From a virus: DNA of 42,697 nt. The stretch spans positions 1 to 42,697 of the IMG/VR virus record IMGVR_UViG_3300025674_000092; one strand, 5' to 3'. The number at the start of each line of letters is the position of its first letter. The stretch's first letter is position 1. Below, piece after piece: positions 14,498 through 20,734 of this stretch. Both the position numbers and the translations under genes were made by a program. The notes under the pieces are model-generated. The model saw only the letters and a list, made by a program, of their open reading frames with translations. It searched no databases and was not told where the DNA came from.

Positions 14498-14764
14498 ATG
14501 ACTACAAAATATCTAAATACGACTAAAAGCTTAAGAGTAGAACATGGGTTAATTGATACCTATTACTCTTATGCGACCCCGGTAGCTTTTCGATCACATG
14601 ACGGAAAGCTTCACGTTAGCGAAAACGTTTGGTCCAGAACGACTGGCAAACACTTAACTCAAATTGACGGTGGTGATAAAAAATCAAGAATTCCACATGA
14701 TCAATTTGTCAAATTATACAAAGAGTTTTTCAACGATGCATACGAGAGGACTTATAATGTATAA
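14498..14764 (+). CDS. Small early-type protein, unknown
   Basis: An 88-residue protein starting MTTKYLNTTKSLRVEHGLID, with the block TYYSYATPVAFRSHDGKLHV and then ENVWSRTTGKHLTQI. Proteins with this TPVAF..DG..WS.TT.KH pattern seem to recur in phages and plasmids, but I cannot give a function. The ATG at 14498 has AAAGGAGC upstream. It is the first gene inside the segment flanked by the two hammerheads. Confidence 0.7.
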   Translation: MTTKYLNTTKSLRVEHGLIDTYYSYATPVAFRSHDGKLHVSENVWSRTTGKHLTQIDGGDKKSRIPHDQFVKLYKEFFNDAYERTYNV

Positions 14765-14861
14765 AAAAACAAAACTAGAAATCGTCGTAGACCGATTAAT
14801 TATCGGTCTATTTGTTTTTAAGGCGATTTATATCGCTTACTTAATATCAATAGGAGGCTGA
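14757..14861 (+). CDS. 34-residue membrane peptide
   Basis: MYKKTKLEIVVDRLIIGLFV opens the peptide and FKAIYIAYLISIGG ends it. One transmembrane span (about 9-31) follows a basic N-terminus. It starts inside the end of the previous gene (8-base overlap) with AGAGGA upstream. It is the second gene between the two hammerheads. Confidence 0.6.
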   Translation: MYKKTKLEIVVDRLIIGLFVFKAIYIAYLISIGG

Positions 14862-14865
14862 TAAG

Positions 14866-14991
14866 ATGAAAGAAACAGAAAAAAAATATCTTTTAGCAAT
14901 AGTTAAAAGCATCCAGACAATTCAAGATTGTCTTTTTGAGGTTGCTAGACGATTAGAAGAACTAGAAAAAGATAAACAAGTAAAACACTAA
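14866..14991 (+). CDS. 41-residue helical protein
   Basis: A charged, probably coiled-coil peptide (MKETEKKYLLAIVKSIQTIQ, then DCLFEVARRLEELEKDKQ) with AGGAGG upstream of its ATG. It ends 3 bases before the second hammerhead candidate, making it the third gene in the flanked segment. Confidence 0.6.
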   Translation: MKETEKKYLLAIVKSIQTIQDCLFEVARRLEELEKDKQVKH

Positions 14992-14994
14992 CCA

Positions 14995-15059
14995 CGAAAC
15001 ACGGTCCACGATCAACGGTCCGTGTCTAGGCTCACGAGTTGAAAGAGCCTACTGATGAG
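14995..15059 (+). ncRNA. Candidate type II hammerhead ribozyme 2
   Basis: It has the same order and orientation as the first candidate. GAAA is at 14996-14999. Stem III is A-CACGG (14999-15004) with CCGTG-T (15020-15025), and predicted cleavage is after C15026. Stem I is a perfect 7-bp TAGGCTC/GAGCCTA (15027-15033 with 15045-15051), and CTGATGA is at 15052-15058. Again only the first stem II pair (C14995-G15059) is obvious. Stem III sequence is built from one of the scattered GC-rich words. Stem sequences differ from candidate 1 while the core is unchanged, which is covariation-like support. Confidence 0.8.
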
Positions 15060-15072
15060 AAACTCAAAACGG

Positions 15073-15290
15073 AAACGTCGAGCGTAAGTAATGCTCTGGG
15101 AAACAGAAGAAGCTATACTTTAATCAGTATTTCCTTTCGTAGTCATAAACATCCATAATACTGATAATGCTATCCCCAAAAATTACTGGTGTGAGGACAC
15201 CACCCTTAGAAAGAAAACGGTTTGGTCTTTGGATCGCAGTATCAAAACGAGGATACTGAGTCGAACAATGTCTTTCAGTGTCCAACGTTT
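15073..15290 (+). ncRNA. Structured spacer RNA downstream of hammerhead 2
   Basis: This spacer has an outer AAACGT/ACGTTT pair (15073-15078 with 15285-15290). Inside are GAGC/GCTC (15080-15096), a perfect 9-bp ATCAGTATT/AATACTGAT (15123-15131 with 15157-15165), GGTGT-GAGG-ACACC (15188-15201) and a 7-bp CAGTATC/GATACTG (15237-15258). The CAGTAT word occurs in two stems, so alternative pairings are possible. The class is not recognised. Confidence 0.5.
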
Positions 15291-15315
15291 AATAAAAAAC
15301 AAAAGGAGAGCAAAA

Positions 15316-15522
15316 ATGAATAACAATATATTACAAGTACAAAATAAGGTCGTTTACGGAAAAGACCTCGTTTACCCAGTCTGTGAGAAAGCAAAAAAGT
15401 TCGCTGATCTTTTATGTGTCAAAACTTTTAATGATCATCACATTTGTAAAATCTTAGACTTAGGCTTTAAATTTGAGTTGGTTGTCGACTCAGAATTTCA
15501 AAGAGTATTAAACAGGGGGTAA
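15316..15522 (+). CDS. Small protein, unknown
   Basis: A 68-residue protein starting MNNNILQVQNKVVYGKDLVY, with three Cys and a DHHIC-like local sequence (NDHHICKIL) that by itself is not a catalytic domain. The ATG at 15316 has AAAGGAGAGC upstream, and the longer open frame before it is the structured spacer. No family was recognised. Confidence 0.65.
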   Translation: MNNNILQVQNKVVYGKDLVYPVCEKAKKFADLLCVKTFNDHHICKILDLGFKFELVVDSEFQRVLNRG

Positions 15523-15524
15523 GA

Positions 15525-15884
15525 ATGACCAGAGAAGACGTACACGAACTCGTATGGAATTATCTTTTTGATAAATCATACGATGAGGACAAACTATTCA
15601 ATGAGATTGAGTATCTACTCAAATCTTTTGATCAATGGTGTGGCTATCCTCAAAAAGATATTGAGGATTATTGGAATGATGAGAAAAAAAGATATGAATT
15701 TGGAGACGAATTTATTCCTTTTTTAATCGACCATATCACGCTTGATAATAAAACTTATGATGTTGACGGTATCAAAATTACACCGACACTCAAAAAACAA
15801 TTAATTCTTTTTAAAAGTAAAATAGAAGAAAAGGAGGCCCAAACAAATGGCAGATCATATCACCAAGCTAACGGATATTTATAA
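15525..15884 (+). CDS. Acidic small protein, unknown
   Basis: A 119-residue acidic protein rich in Asp, Glu, Tyr and Trp (for example QWCGYPQKDIEDYWNDE). It starts two bases after the previous stop. Acidic, soluble early phage proteins sometimes mimic DNA or bind host enzymes, but nothing here proves this. No family was recognised. Confidence 0.65.
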   Translation: MTREDVHELVWNYLFDKSYDEDKLFNEIEYLLKSFDQWCGYPQKDIEDYWNDEKKRYEFGDEFIPFLIDHITLDNKTYDVDGIKITPTLKKQLILFKSKIEEKEAQTNGRSYHQANGYL

Positions 15885-16137
15885 TCGTTGGTTAGAAAAA
15901 GACGAAAATAAGAACGTTGATAAGGGATCAGCAGATGATGTCTTATATGACGATCTTTTTACGAACTCTTTAACAAAAGAACAGAGAAAATATATCACAC
16001 GTTTTTGTGATCTCTGGGACGAGGCAGTGGAGCACGAATATTTGTTAGAGTACTACAAAGAAAACAAAAAGAGAGAAGAGGATTTAGCTAAGGCTGATGC
16101 TCTTCATGACATTAAACAAGAAGAAAGGGGGTTCTAA
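15847..16137 (+). CDS. Small charged protein, unknown
   Basis: A 96-residue helical, acidic protein. It starts inside the previous gene (38-base overlap) and has a strong AAGGAGG before its ATG, which decides the start. Its stop overlaps the next start. No family was recognised. Confidence 0.65.
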   Translation: MADHITKLTDIYNRWLEKDENKNVDKGSADDVLYDDLFTNSLTKEQRKYITRFCDLWDEAVEHEYLLEYYKENKKREEDLAKADALHDIKQEERGF

Positions 16138-16592
16138 TGCAAATTAGAGTCTTAGTAAATGAAAAGTTATTACCAAATAAAATTGGTACTAACTTTGGAA
16201 GTGTGTCTAATTGGATCTCTTCCAAAACATGGTTTAAGTATGACGCTTTAACCATAGGCAACGGAGCGACGGTTTATAGTTGGTCCGATCGATATGGTGC
16301 GACTTTGGTCGACATCATCAAAAGGAATGGCAAACAGTTCATCGTCGTCCAAGAGGACCACGCTGAGCGTACGGACAACAACGGAATGTCCGAAAGTCAA
16401 TCCTATAAATACTCAGCCAATCCAGAAGGCAAAAAACATTATGCCCAAATATTGGATATTGAGACTGAGGACGGACAGAGAGGTTTTATTTTAGAGCCTC
16501 GCTATCTCAACCCTCAGACCAACCGTTTTAACAAAGACGGTCATCGTATTACTCTGGGTCATCGATCCAAGTTTCACGATTATTCATTCTAA
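16137..16592 (+). CDS. Unknown early-type protein
   Basis: A 151-residue protein with a mixed alpha/beta look. It contains the regions WISSKTWFKYDALTIGNGAT, QFIVVQEDHAERTDNNG and YLNPQTNRFNKDGHRITLGH. It has no recognised motif. It shares ATG overlap with the upstream gene and is the last gene before the 640-base structured spacer. It also carries one of the GC-rich words (around 16352). Confidence 0.65.
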   Translation: MQIRVLVNEKLLPNKIGTNFGSVSNWISSKTWFKYDALTIGNGATVYSWSDRYGATLVDIIKRNGKQFIVVQEDHAERTDNNGMSESQSYKYSANPEGKKHYAQILDIETEDGQRGFILEPRYLNPQTNRFNKDGHRITLGHRSKFHDYSF

Positions 16593-16594
16593 TA

Positions 16595-16745
16595 TACATT
16601 TTCTAAGACCTCGATTTGGGGTCTTAGACAATGTGTAAATACTAAGCACGATTGAGATTGAGAGTCATGACTCGATCAATAGACGTGTCTATGGTCCCAA
16701 CATTGTAGTGGATTGGTTTCAGAGGTAGCCTCTAGTTTATCTCAA
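16595..16745 (+). ncRNA. Structured spacer RNA, three long hairpins
   Basis: Three helices follow one another after the 16592 stop. ACATT..CTAAGACC pairs with GGTCTTAG..AATGT (16596-16634). CACG-ATTGA pairs with TCAAT..CGTG (16647-16687) around the perfect palindrome GAGTCATGACTC (16662-16673). AGTGG pairs with CCACT around an inner AGAGG-TAG-CCTCT. The first is not followed by a T-run, so it is not a plain terminator. From 16750 to 16930 I see AT-rich, T-run DNA with no convincing gene. Confidence 0.55.
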
Positions 16746-16930
16746 CCACTTAAAAAAAAGCAAACTTAACTCGCAAGTCGATTTTTTGAGAGTTTTTTAC
16801 GACTTTAAATAAAAACAAAATTCTCACTTTTTTGGTTGAAAAAAATTTCAAACTACCAATAAAGATTATAAGAGATTGAAAAAAAAATTTGAATTTTTTA
16901 AAGATGTCTCGATATAGTAAATAAGAAATA

Positions 16931-17146
16931 AAGAAAGACCTAACACTAAACAAATTGCAAGTTGTTTAGAGGCACTCTGACTGAATAACGATTTTAGAAC
17001 AGAGTCGTAAGGTATAGGGCTCAAGAAGTATGGCCAAATGGTTGAGGTCTTGAGAGGTAAGTTCGAGTAAGGATAGATAAACTATCTGTTTACCGAAAGT
17101 TGTGGGTAGCAAGTTCAAATCCCACGAGTGCCCTTAGGTCTTTCTT
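16931..17146 (+). ncRNA. 216-nt closed multi-helix RNA with tRNA-like parts
   Basis: A perfect 13-bp helix (AAGAAAGACCTAA at 16931-16943 with TTAGGTCTTTCTT at 17134-17146) closes the element. Inside are an 8-bp hairpin CTAAACAA/TTGTTTAG (16946-16969) and a 7-bp GGCACTC/GAGTGCC (16971-16977 with 17126-17132). Then come CTCAAGA/TCTTGAG (17020-17054), GGTAAG/TTTACC around GATAG/CTATC (17056-17094), and GTGGG/CCCAC around GTTCAAAT (17102-17125). The last stem abuts the 7-bp helix as a T-arm abuts an acceptor stem. It is too long for a normal tRNA, has no good anticodon loop, and fits no class I know. Confidence 0.65.
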
Positions 17147-17195
17147 CGTTTCAAAAAAAGGAGGCTATAATGCTGATTATAGTTCTAGACCCATG

Positions 17196-17217
17196 GTAGC
17201 CCTTAGGGGCTACTTTT
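17196..17217 (+). terminator. Terminator-like hairpin
   Basis: GTAGCCC (17196-17202) pairs exactly with GGGCTAC (17207-17213) over a four-base loop and is followed by TTTT. It could end the transcript of the structured spacer, or attenuate transcription into the following small genes. Confidence 0.65.
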
Positions 17218-17235
17218 CATTTATAAGGAGGCAAT

Positions 17236-17415
17236 ATGTCAAAAGAAAAACAAGAACTGACTGTTAAACGCAATGCAGTCGACCCAAAAAGATTTCATCC
17301 TTGGTGCGCTAAGGCTGAAACGTTCGCACTGTTAACCAGAAAATTAACACTGAACGAAGACGAATTATCTTGGATTAGACTTCTGGGATATAATATAGTA
17401 ATATTAGATAAATAA
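17236..17415 (+). CDS. 59-residue protein, unknown
   Basis: It starts MSKEKQELTVKRNAVDPKRF and ends SWIRLLGYNIVILDK. The upstream TAAGGAGGC is the strong ribosome binding site shared by several genes here. It is the first gene after the terminator-like hairpin. No family was recognised. Confidence 0.6.
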   Translation: MSKEKQELTVKRNAVDPKRFHPWCAKAETFALLTRKLTLNEDELSWIRLLGYNIVILDK

Positions 17416-17424
17416 GGAGGCAGA

Positions 17425-17565
17425 ATGAGTAATAAAAAACTAAGCTTTGATGAGTGGTTAAAAATCTTAAAAGAAAAAGATTTTGATTTCTACTCTGTAA
17501 GCAAAACCGAAGACCTTTACGGTCAATATCGTATTTACGAAAAAAACTTTAAGGAGGCAGAATGA
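17425..17565 (+). CDS. 46-residue acidic protein, unknown
   Basis: It starts MSNKKLSFDEWLKILKEKDF and ends YGQYRIYEKNFKEAE. AAGGAGGCAGA stands before its ATG, and its stop overlaps the next gene as ATGA. No family was recognised. Confidence 0.6.
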   Translation: MSNKKLSFDEWLKILKEKDFDFYSVSKTEDLYGQYRIYEKNFKEAE

Positions 17566-17801
17566 CTTCTGGAGTACAACAGAAAAGAAGAATGATTGTT
17601 GGTCGAAAGCTTAGATACAAGACCAACGATCCACGGATCACGCTCGAAGCTTTACGAGAGCAACAGGGCTATCTACTTTTAGATTTCAGCCATAATAAAT
17701 ATTTAGGCAAAGAAACGCTAAGAGTAAAAATCGACGGAATGGATCGACGTTTTTATGAGCGTTATCTGTTCGAACGAAAACTTAAACAGAAAGGAGAATA
17801 A
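17562..17801 (+). CDS. 79-residue basic protein, unknown
   Basis: A basic protein with many Arg and Lys residues (MTSGVQQKRRMIVGRKLRYK at the start). It overlaps the previous gene by ATGA and has AAGGAGGCAGA upstream, the same signal as its neighbour. A GC-rich word (around 17627) lies in its coding region. Nucleic-acid binding is possible from charge alone. Confidence 0.6.
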   Translation: MTSGVQQKRRMIVGRKLRYKTNDPRITLEALREQQGYLLLDFSHNKYLGKETLRVKIDGMDRRFYERYLFERKLKQKGE

Positions 17802-17802
17802 A

Positions 17803-17991
17803 ATGGAAGCAAAAAAGAAAGCACTTTCAAACGGTTGGATAGATAATGTTGATCACTCCTACAAATATTGGAGCAATCAAATTGATCTAAGACATATTAG
17901 AGAACTCATTCGACAAAAAGAATGGGAGGAAAATAACAGGCTTTATTTAAGAAGAATTAAAGCTAATTCACGAGACACGGTCCGAGGTTAA
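17803..17991 (+). CDS. 62-residue charged protein, unknown
   Basis: The ATG at 17803 follows AAAGGAG and begins MEAKKKALSNGWIDNVDHSY. An in-frame ATG at 17755 lacks such a signal and lies inside the previous gene. It is rich in Arg, Trp and Tyr. Its 3' end (RDTVRG) contains a GC-rich word at 17969-17988. Confidence 0.55.
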   Translation: MEAKKKALSNGWIDNVDHSYKYWSNQIDLRHIRELIRQKEWEENNRLYLRRIKANSRDTVRG

Positions 17992-17992
17992 A

Positions 17993-18295
17993 ATGACAAT
18001 AAGTAAAACAAGCTTAGCCATTGAGCGCCATAACTTAAAAAATATTTTAGTTAAGTTAAAAGCTCAAGACACTTTAGTCAATTGGCTACAAAATAAGATC
18101 GAAAATCTACAAAAAGATAATCATGAAAACATAATTGAAGAAATTCAAAAATGGATTATTGAAGGGATTGAGATCAGAGCAGAAAGAAGAAAATCTGTTA
18201 ACGAACAATTGGATAGTTTACCAAGAGTAAATCCAAGTAAGTATAGGAGGCCAAATGACGTGGACAATCCACCAAGGTTATTTGGGGGACCCTAA
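17993..18295 (+). CDS. 100-residue helical protein, unknown
   Basis: A largely helical protein with a long charged middle region that may form a coiled coil (about 10-75). It ends in a Pro/Arg-rich tail translated from the region where the next gene starts (41-base overlap). No family was recognised. Confidence 0.6.
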   Translation: MTISKTSLAIERHNLKNILVKLKAQDTLVNWLQNKIENLQKDNHENIIEEIQKWIIEGIEIRAERRKSVNEQLDSLPRVNPSKYRRPNDVDNPPRLFGGP

Positions 18296-18569
18296 AGGTC
18301 TTCCGATAGCTGATACGCTAATCTTTGTAAAACACAAAGAGAGAAGTTACGAGGCAATCGCTTTATATACAGGGGAACATCGTAACGTTTATAAAAAAGA
18401 TAAGGACACACTTTTCGATTATTTATCGAGTCCGATATCTTGGGACAAAGAACGTGTTAGAAATTTTTTGAGTCCAAACGATACTTTTATGGCTCGAATT
18501 TTTAACAAAAGCAACCGAACTTTAGAAATTAAAAAGTTTCTGGAGTCGCAATTAGAAAAGGAGAAATAA
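18255..18569 (+). CDS. 104-residue protein, unknown
   Basis: It starts MTWTIHQGYLGDPKGLPIAD, has a beta-like first half and a basic second half, and ends RTLEIKKFLESQLEKEK. The start is fixed by AGGAGGCC just upstream although it overlaps the previous gene. No family was recognised. Confidence 0.6.
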   Translation: MTWTIHQGYLGDPKGLPIADTLIFVKHKERSYEAIALYTGEHRNVYKKDKDTLFDYLSSPISWDKERVRNFLSPNDTFMARIFNKSNRTLEIKKFLESQLEKEK

Positions 18570-18670
18570 TGGCTATTGTATGTGGAGGCGTTCGTTATAA
18601 CAACAAGCCAACAGGTATGGCTAAAGTAAAAAGAAAAGCTAAAAAGAAAAGAAAGAAAGGAAAAAAATGA
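18569..18670 (+). CDS. 33-residue very basic peptide
   Basis: MAIVCGGVRYNNKPTGMAKV is followed by a run of Lys and Arg to the end. AAGGAGAAATA precedes the ATG, and its stop overlaps the next start as ATGA. The GG..YNNKPTGMAKVKRK pattern looks familiar from other phages as a small nucleic-acid-binding peptide, but no function is known to me. Confidence 0.6.
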   Translation: MAIVCGGVRYNNKPTGMAKVKRKAKKKRKKGKK

Positions 18671-18918
18671 CCGAACAAGACTTATCATTTAATTCGATCA
18701 TCAACCATACTCACATAGAAGGACCTTTTGATTTTCACTTAGTTCAAGTGAACAAAAAAGATGTCTATGTTTATGGTCATGGAGAGTATTTATTTAAAAC
18801 AGAAATACCTCGAGTTGATCCGAAATATATTGACAATGTGAAAGAACTCAAAAACGCACAAATAAAAGAGATCATTCGCATAGCAAAAAATAAGGTTAGC
18901 GATGTCCGTATATATTAG
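18667..18918 (+). CDS. 83-residue protein, unknown
   Basis: It has a beta-rich first half (INHTHIEGPFDFHLVQVNKK) and a helical basic second half. It overlaps the 33-residue gene as ATGA, with AAAGGAAAAAA upstream. No family was recognised. Confidence 0.6.
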   Translation: MTEQDLSFNSIINHTHIEGPFDFHLVQVNKKDVYVYGHGEYLFKTEIPRVDPKYIDNVKELKNAQIKEIIRIAKNKVSDVRIY

Positions 18919-19102
18919 AGGCTTCGTTGACTATCCGTTGAGCCAATATTCCACTGAGGATTTATTGGCTCGACTCAATAAAATAAAAAACATTATTAAA
19001 AATTCAGCGCATTGTGATTTAGATGTCGAACTGAAAAAAATAGTAGAACAAGAAATAAAAGAAAGGAAAGCTAATGACAGTAAAAATAATAAGTTGGGCT
19101 GA
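18902..19102 (+). CDS. 66-residue protein, unknown
   Basis: It starts MSVYIRGFVDYPLSQYSTED and has a helical, Lys-rich second half. It overlaps both neighbours (17 and 29 bases), as expected for compressed early genes. No family was recognised. Confidence 0.55.
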   Translation: MSVYIRGFVDYPLSQYSTEDLLARLNKIKNIIKNSAHCDLDVELKKIVEQEIKERKANDSKNNKLG

Positions 19103-19649
19103 AGCTAAAAAAGAAAATCTTACAAGGTATTACAATGGAGTGCCTTGTAAGTGGGGGCACATCGATCAACGAGCCACGAGTAATCGTCAATGTATTCGAT
19201 GTAGACAAGAAGGTGATCGAGTTCGAAAAAATTCTAAAGAGTGGAAAGAGAATATTTGGAATTTATTAGGGATTAGATTAAGGAGTATGAGAAAGAAGGA
19301 CAGAAAAAAATTTAAATTTAAATTAAAAATAACAAGAGAGGATTTATTAGAAATCTATAATCGAACATACGACAAGAAAAAAGATCAACACATTTGTGAA
19401 GTTCTTGGAACTGTTTTAACAACAGTTTCTGGACCCACCGTTATTTCTTTTGATCGTATCGACAGTACAAAACCCCATACAAAAGATAATTTGGTCTGTG
19501 TAAGTTGGGAAGCAAACTCAATTAAAATGGATCATGGATCAGATAAACTTTTTAAGGTAGCAGAATGGACCAAAAGACAGGAGAAAAAATATGGTTTGCA
19601 AAGTAACAGAAGCATCAGCGATAGACCGTCACGCGAAAAGAAAACGTGA
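19074..19649 (+). CDS. HNH-type endonuclease with zinc finger
   Basis: A 191-residue protein. Residues 25-43 form a Cys-His zinc site (C25, H29, C40, C43). A basic helical linker follows, and residues about 107-150 carry the HNH-like nuclease core TVISFDRIDSTKPHTKDNLV ending in WEANSIK. Phage HNH enzymes may be free-standing homing endonucleases or may act in recombination and packaging. It overlaps the genes on each side and so is integrated in the operon rather than being an obvious recent insertion. Substrate is unknown. Confidence 0.75.
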   Translation: MTVKIISWAEAKKENLTRYYNGVPCKWGHIDQRATSNRQCIRCRQEGDRVRKNSKEWKENIWNLLGIRLRSMRKKDRKKFKFKLKITREDLLEIYNRTYDKKKDQHICEVLGTVLTTVSGPTVISFDRIDSTKPHTKDNLVCVSWEANSIKMDHGSDKLFKVAEWTKRQEKKYGLQSNRSISDRPSREKKT

Positions 19650-19788
19650 GATTTTATCATTGTTAGAAAAATATATCAAAGTACGAAATCAATCAAAAAT
19701 TGATATACTTAACGAGAAGTTTGAATATCAAATAGAGAAACTTCGAGAAGAGTTACTAAATATCAATAAATTGTTGGATGTAATTTAG
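19591..19788 (+). CDS. 65-residue helical protein, unknown
   Basis: A charged helical protein (for example KFEYQIEKLREELLNINKLL, a probable coiled coil) starting inside the HNH gene with CAGGAGA upstream. It is the last gene before a strong terminator. No family was recognised. Confidence 0.55.
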   Translation: MVCKVTEASAIDRHAKRKREILSLLEKYIKVRNQSKIDILNEKFEYQIEKLREELLNINKLLDVI

Positions 19789-19791
19789 TCT

Positions 19792-19829
19792 TAATAAGGG
19801 GAGAAAATCCCCTTATTAGCTATTTTAAT
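19792..19829 (+). terminator. Terminator after the small-gene operon
   Basis: TAATAAGGGG (19792-19801) pairs perfectly with CCCCTTATTA (19809-19818) and is followed by GCTATTTTAATAT. This 10-bp hairpin with a modest T-rich tail should end the small-gene operon. Confidence 0.8.
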
Positions 19830-19882
19830 ATCGTTTTAAATATTATATAAATAAATAAATCATTTTATGAAAGGTTAGAACA

Positions 19883-20038
19883 ATGTCAAAAAAAGAACAA
19901 CAGAAATGGGTATCACAAATAATGTCGAAAGAGACTCAAACTTTATTAGAGAGAATTTGTAAAGATACTTTAAGAACAAAACCGACTCAGTTGCATATTA
20001 TTGTCAAGGAATACTACGATAAACTAGCAAAAGTTTAG
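19883..20038 (+). CDS. 51-residue protein, unknown
   Basis: MSKKEQQKWVSQIMSKETQT opens it and KEYYDKLAKV closes it. AAAGGTTAGA lies upstream. It follows the terminator, so it probably has its own promoter in the AT-rich DNA at 19830-19870. It is helical and basic. No family was recognised. Confidence 0.55.
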   Translation: MSKKEQQKWVSQIMSKETQTLLERICKDTLRTKPTQLHIIVKEYYDKLAKV

Positions 20039-20073
20039 TATATTTTATTGATAAATTATGATAATTTTTAAGA

Positions 20074-20280
20074 ATGTTGGAGATATTAAAAGATAATCCA
20101 CACTTCTTTGAAAAGACTATTTATAAAGTCGAATACGTGGACGTACCAGACGAGCAAGAAGGCTCTGTCTCTAAGGTATTAGTTCAATTTACAGACGGAT
20201 CAGAAAAGCTTTATGATTTTAGTTTTTGGAAAAAATTAGTAGAAAAAGGTAAGGAAATTTTAGAGAGAAGAAGAACTTAA
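20074..20280 (+). CDS. 68-residue protein, unknown
   Basis: An acidic first half and beta-like segment VSKVLVQFTDGSEKLYDFSF are followed by a basic tail KGKEILERRRT. It converges with a minus-strand 41-residue gene, with overlapping stop codons. No family was recognised. Confidence 0.55.
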   Translation: MLEILKDNPHFFEKTIYKVEYVDVPDEQEGSVSKVLVQFTDGSEKLYDFSFWKKLVEKGKEILERRRT

Positions 20281-20402
20281 TTAGTTCTAATTCCCTCTTC
20301 TGTTTGACTGTCTTCTGGCCTGTATTCTTTATAGGCAGACATTTGAGCGATTACATCCTGTAAATAGGCTATAATCAGTTTATTTTCTTCATTTTCTGTC
20401 AT
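20277..20402 (-). CDS. 41-residue acidic protein, unknown
   Basis: MTENEENKLIIAYLQDVIAQ begins it and EDSQTEEGIRTN ends it. AAAGGAGATTAAA precedes the ATG, which supports it strongly for such a short frame. It points leftward and ends in the stop of the 68-residue gene. Upstream (20403-20521) is an AT-rich divergent spacer with TTTATTT/AAATAAA arms, likely carrying promoters both ways. Confidence 0.55.
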   Translation of the reverse strand: MTENEENKLIIAYLQDVIAQMSAYKEYRPEDSQTEEGIRTN

Positions 20403-20521
20403 TTTAATCTCCTTTGTTTAGGGGTTAACGACCACTATACCAGAGTTGATTATCAGATATCTACTTATTTATTTTCAATTTTGATAAATAAATCATTTGA
20501 CTTTTATGTTACGATTGTTCC

Positions 20522-20734
20522 ATGGCTAAAGTTTATTTATTTATGATTATCTGTTTGTACAATCCTACATTAAGTTTAGAGAACACGTGTAAAATTGTTC
20601 CTATGTCCGAGCCTTTTGAAACAATCAATGAATGTTTAGATATGGGCAACGCTTTAAAAATTAAACTACAGTTAGAAATGACAAATGTTTATCCGACTTC
20701 TTTTTGTTCTGAAAAAAACTTTACTTCGACTTAA
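20522..20734 (+). CDS. Possible exported small protein
   Basis: A 70-residue protein with a short hydrophobic N-terminus (VYLFMIICLYNPTLSL) that resembles a signal peptide, then a soluble part with three Cys. It may act in the periplasm or envelope. No ribosome binding site is seen before the ATG, which is close to a TTGACT hexamer. Its end overlaps the converging nuclease gene by 14 bases. Confidence 0.5.
   Translation: MAKVYLFMIICLYNPTLSLENTCKIVPMSEPFETINECLDMGNALKIKLQLEMTNVYPTSFCSEKNFTST

Noticed and set aside
15024-15080. Type III reading of hammerhead 2 using GAAA at 15072
   Set aside because: Stem II would have no pairs and stem III would be very weak, while the upstream GAAA gives a 6-bp stem III.
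16647-16720. Third hammerhead suggested by CGTGTCTATGG
   Set aside because: There is no GAAA before the stem, no matching stem I strand and no CTGATGA.
16750-16953. Minus-strand 67-residue frame rich in Phe, Lys and Ser
   Set aside because: It is low complexity, antisense to the structured spacer and has no ribosome binding site.
16971-17132. Ordinary tRNA gene
   Set aside because: The span is about 160 bases, the candidate anticodon loop lacks the usual T at position 33, and the T-loop has extra bases.
16931-17146. Group I intron or tmRNA
   Set aside because: It is too short for a group I intron and no recognisable P7 core or tmRNA tag frame was found.
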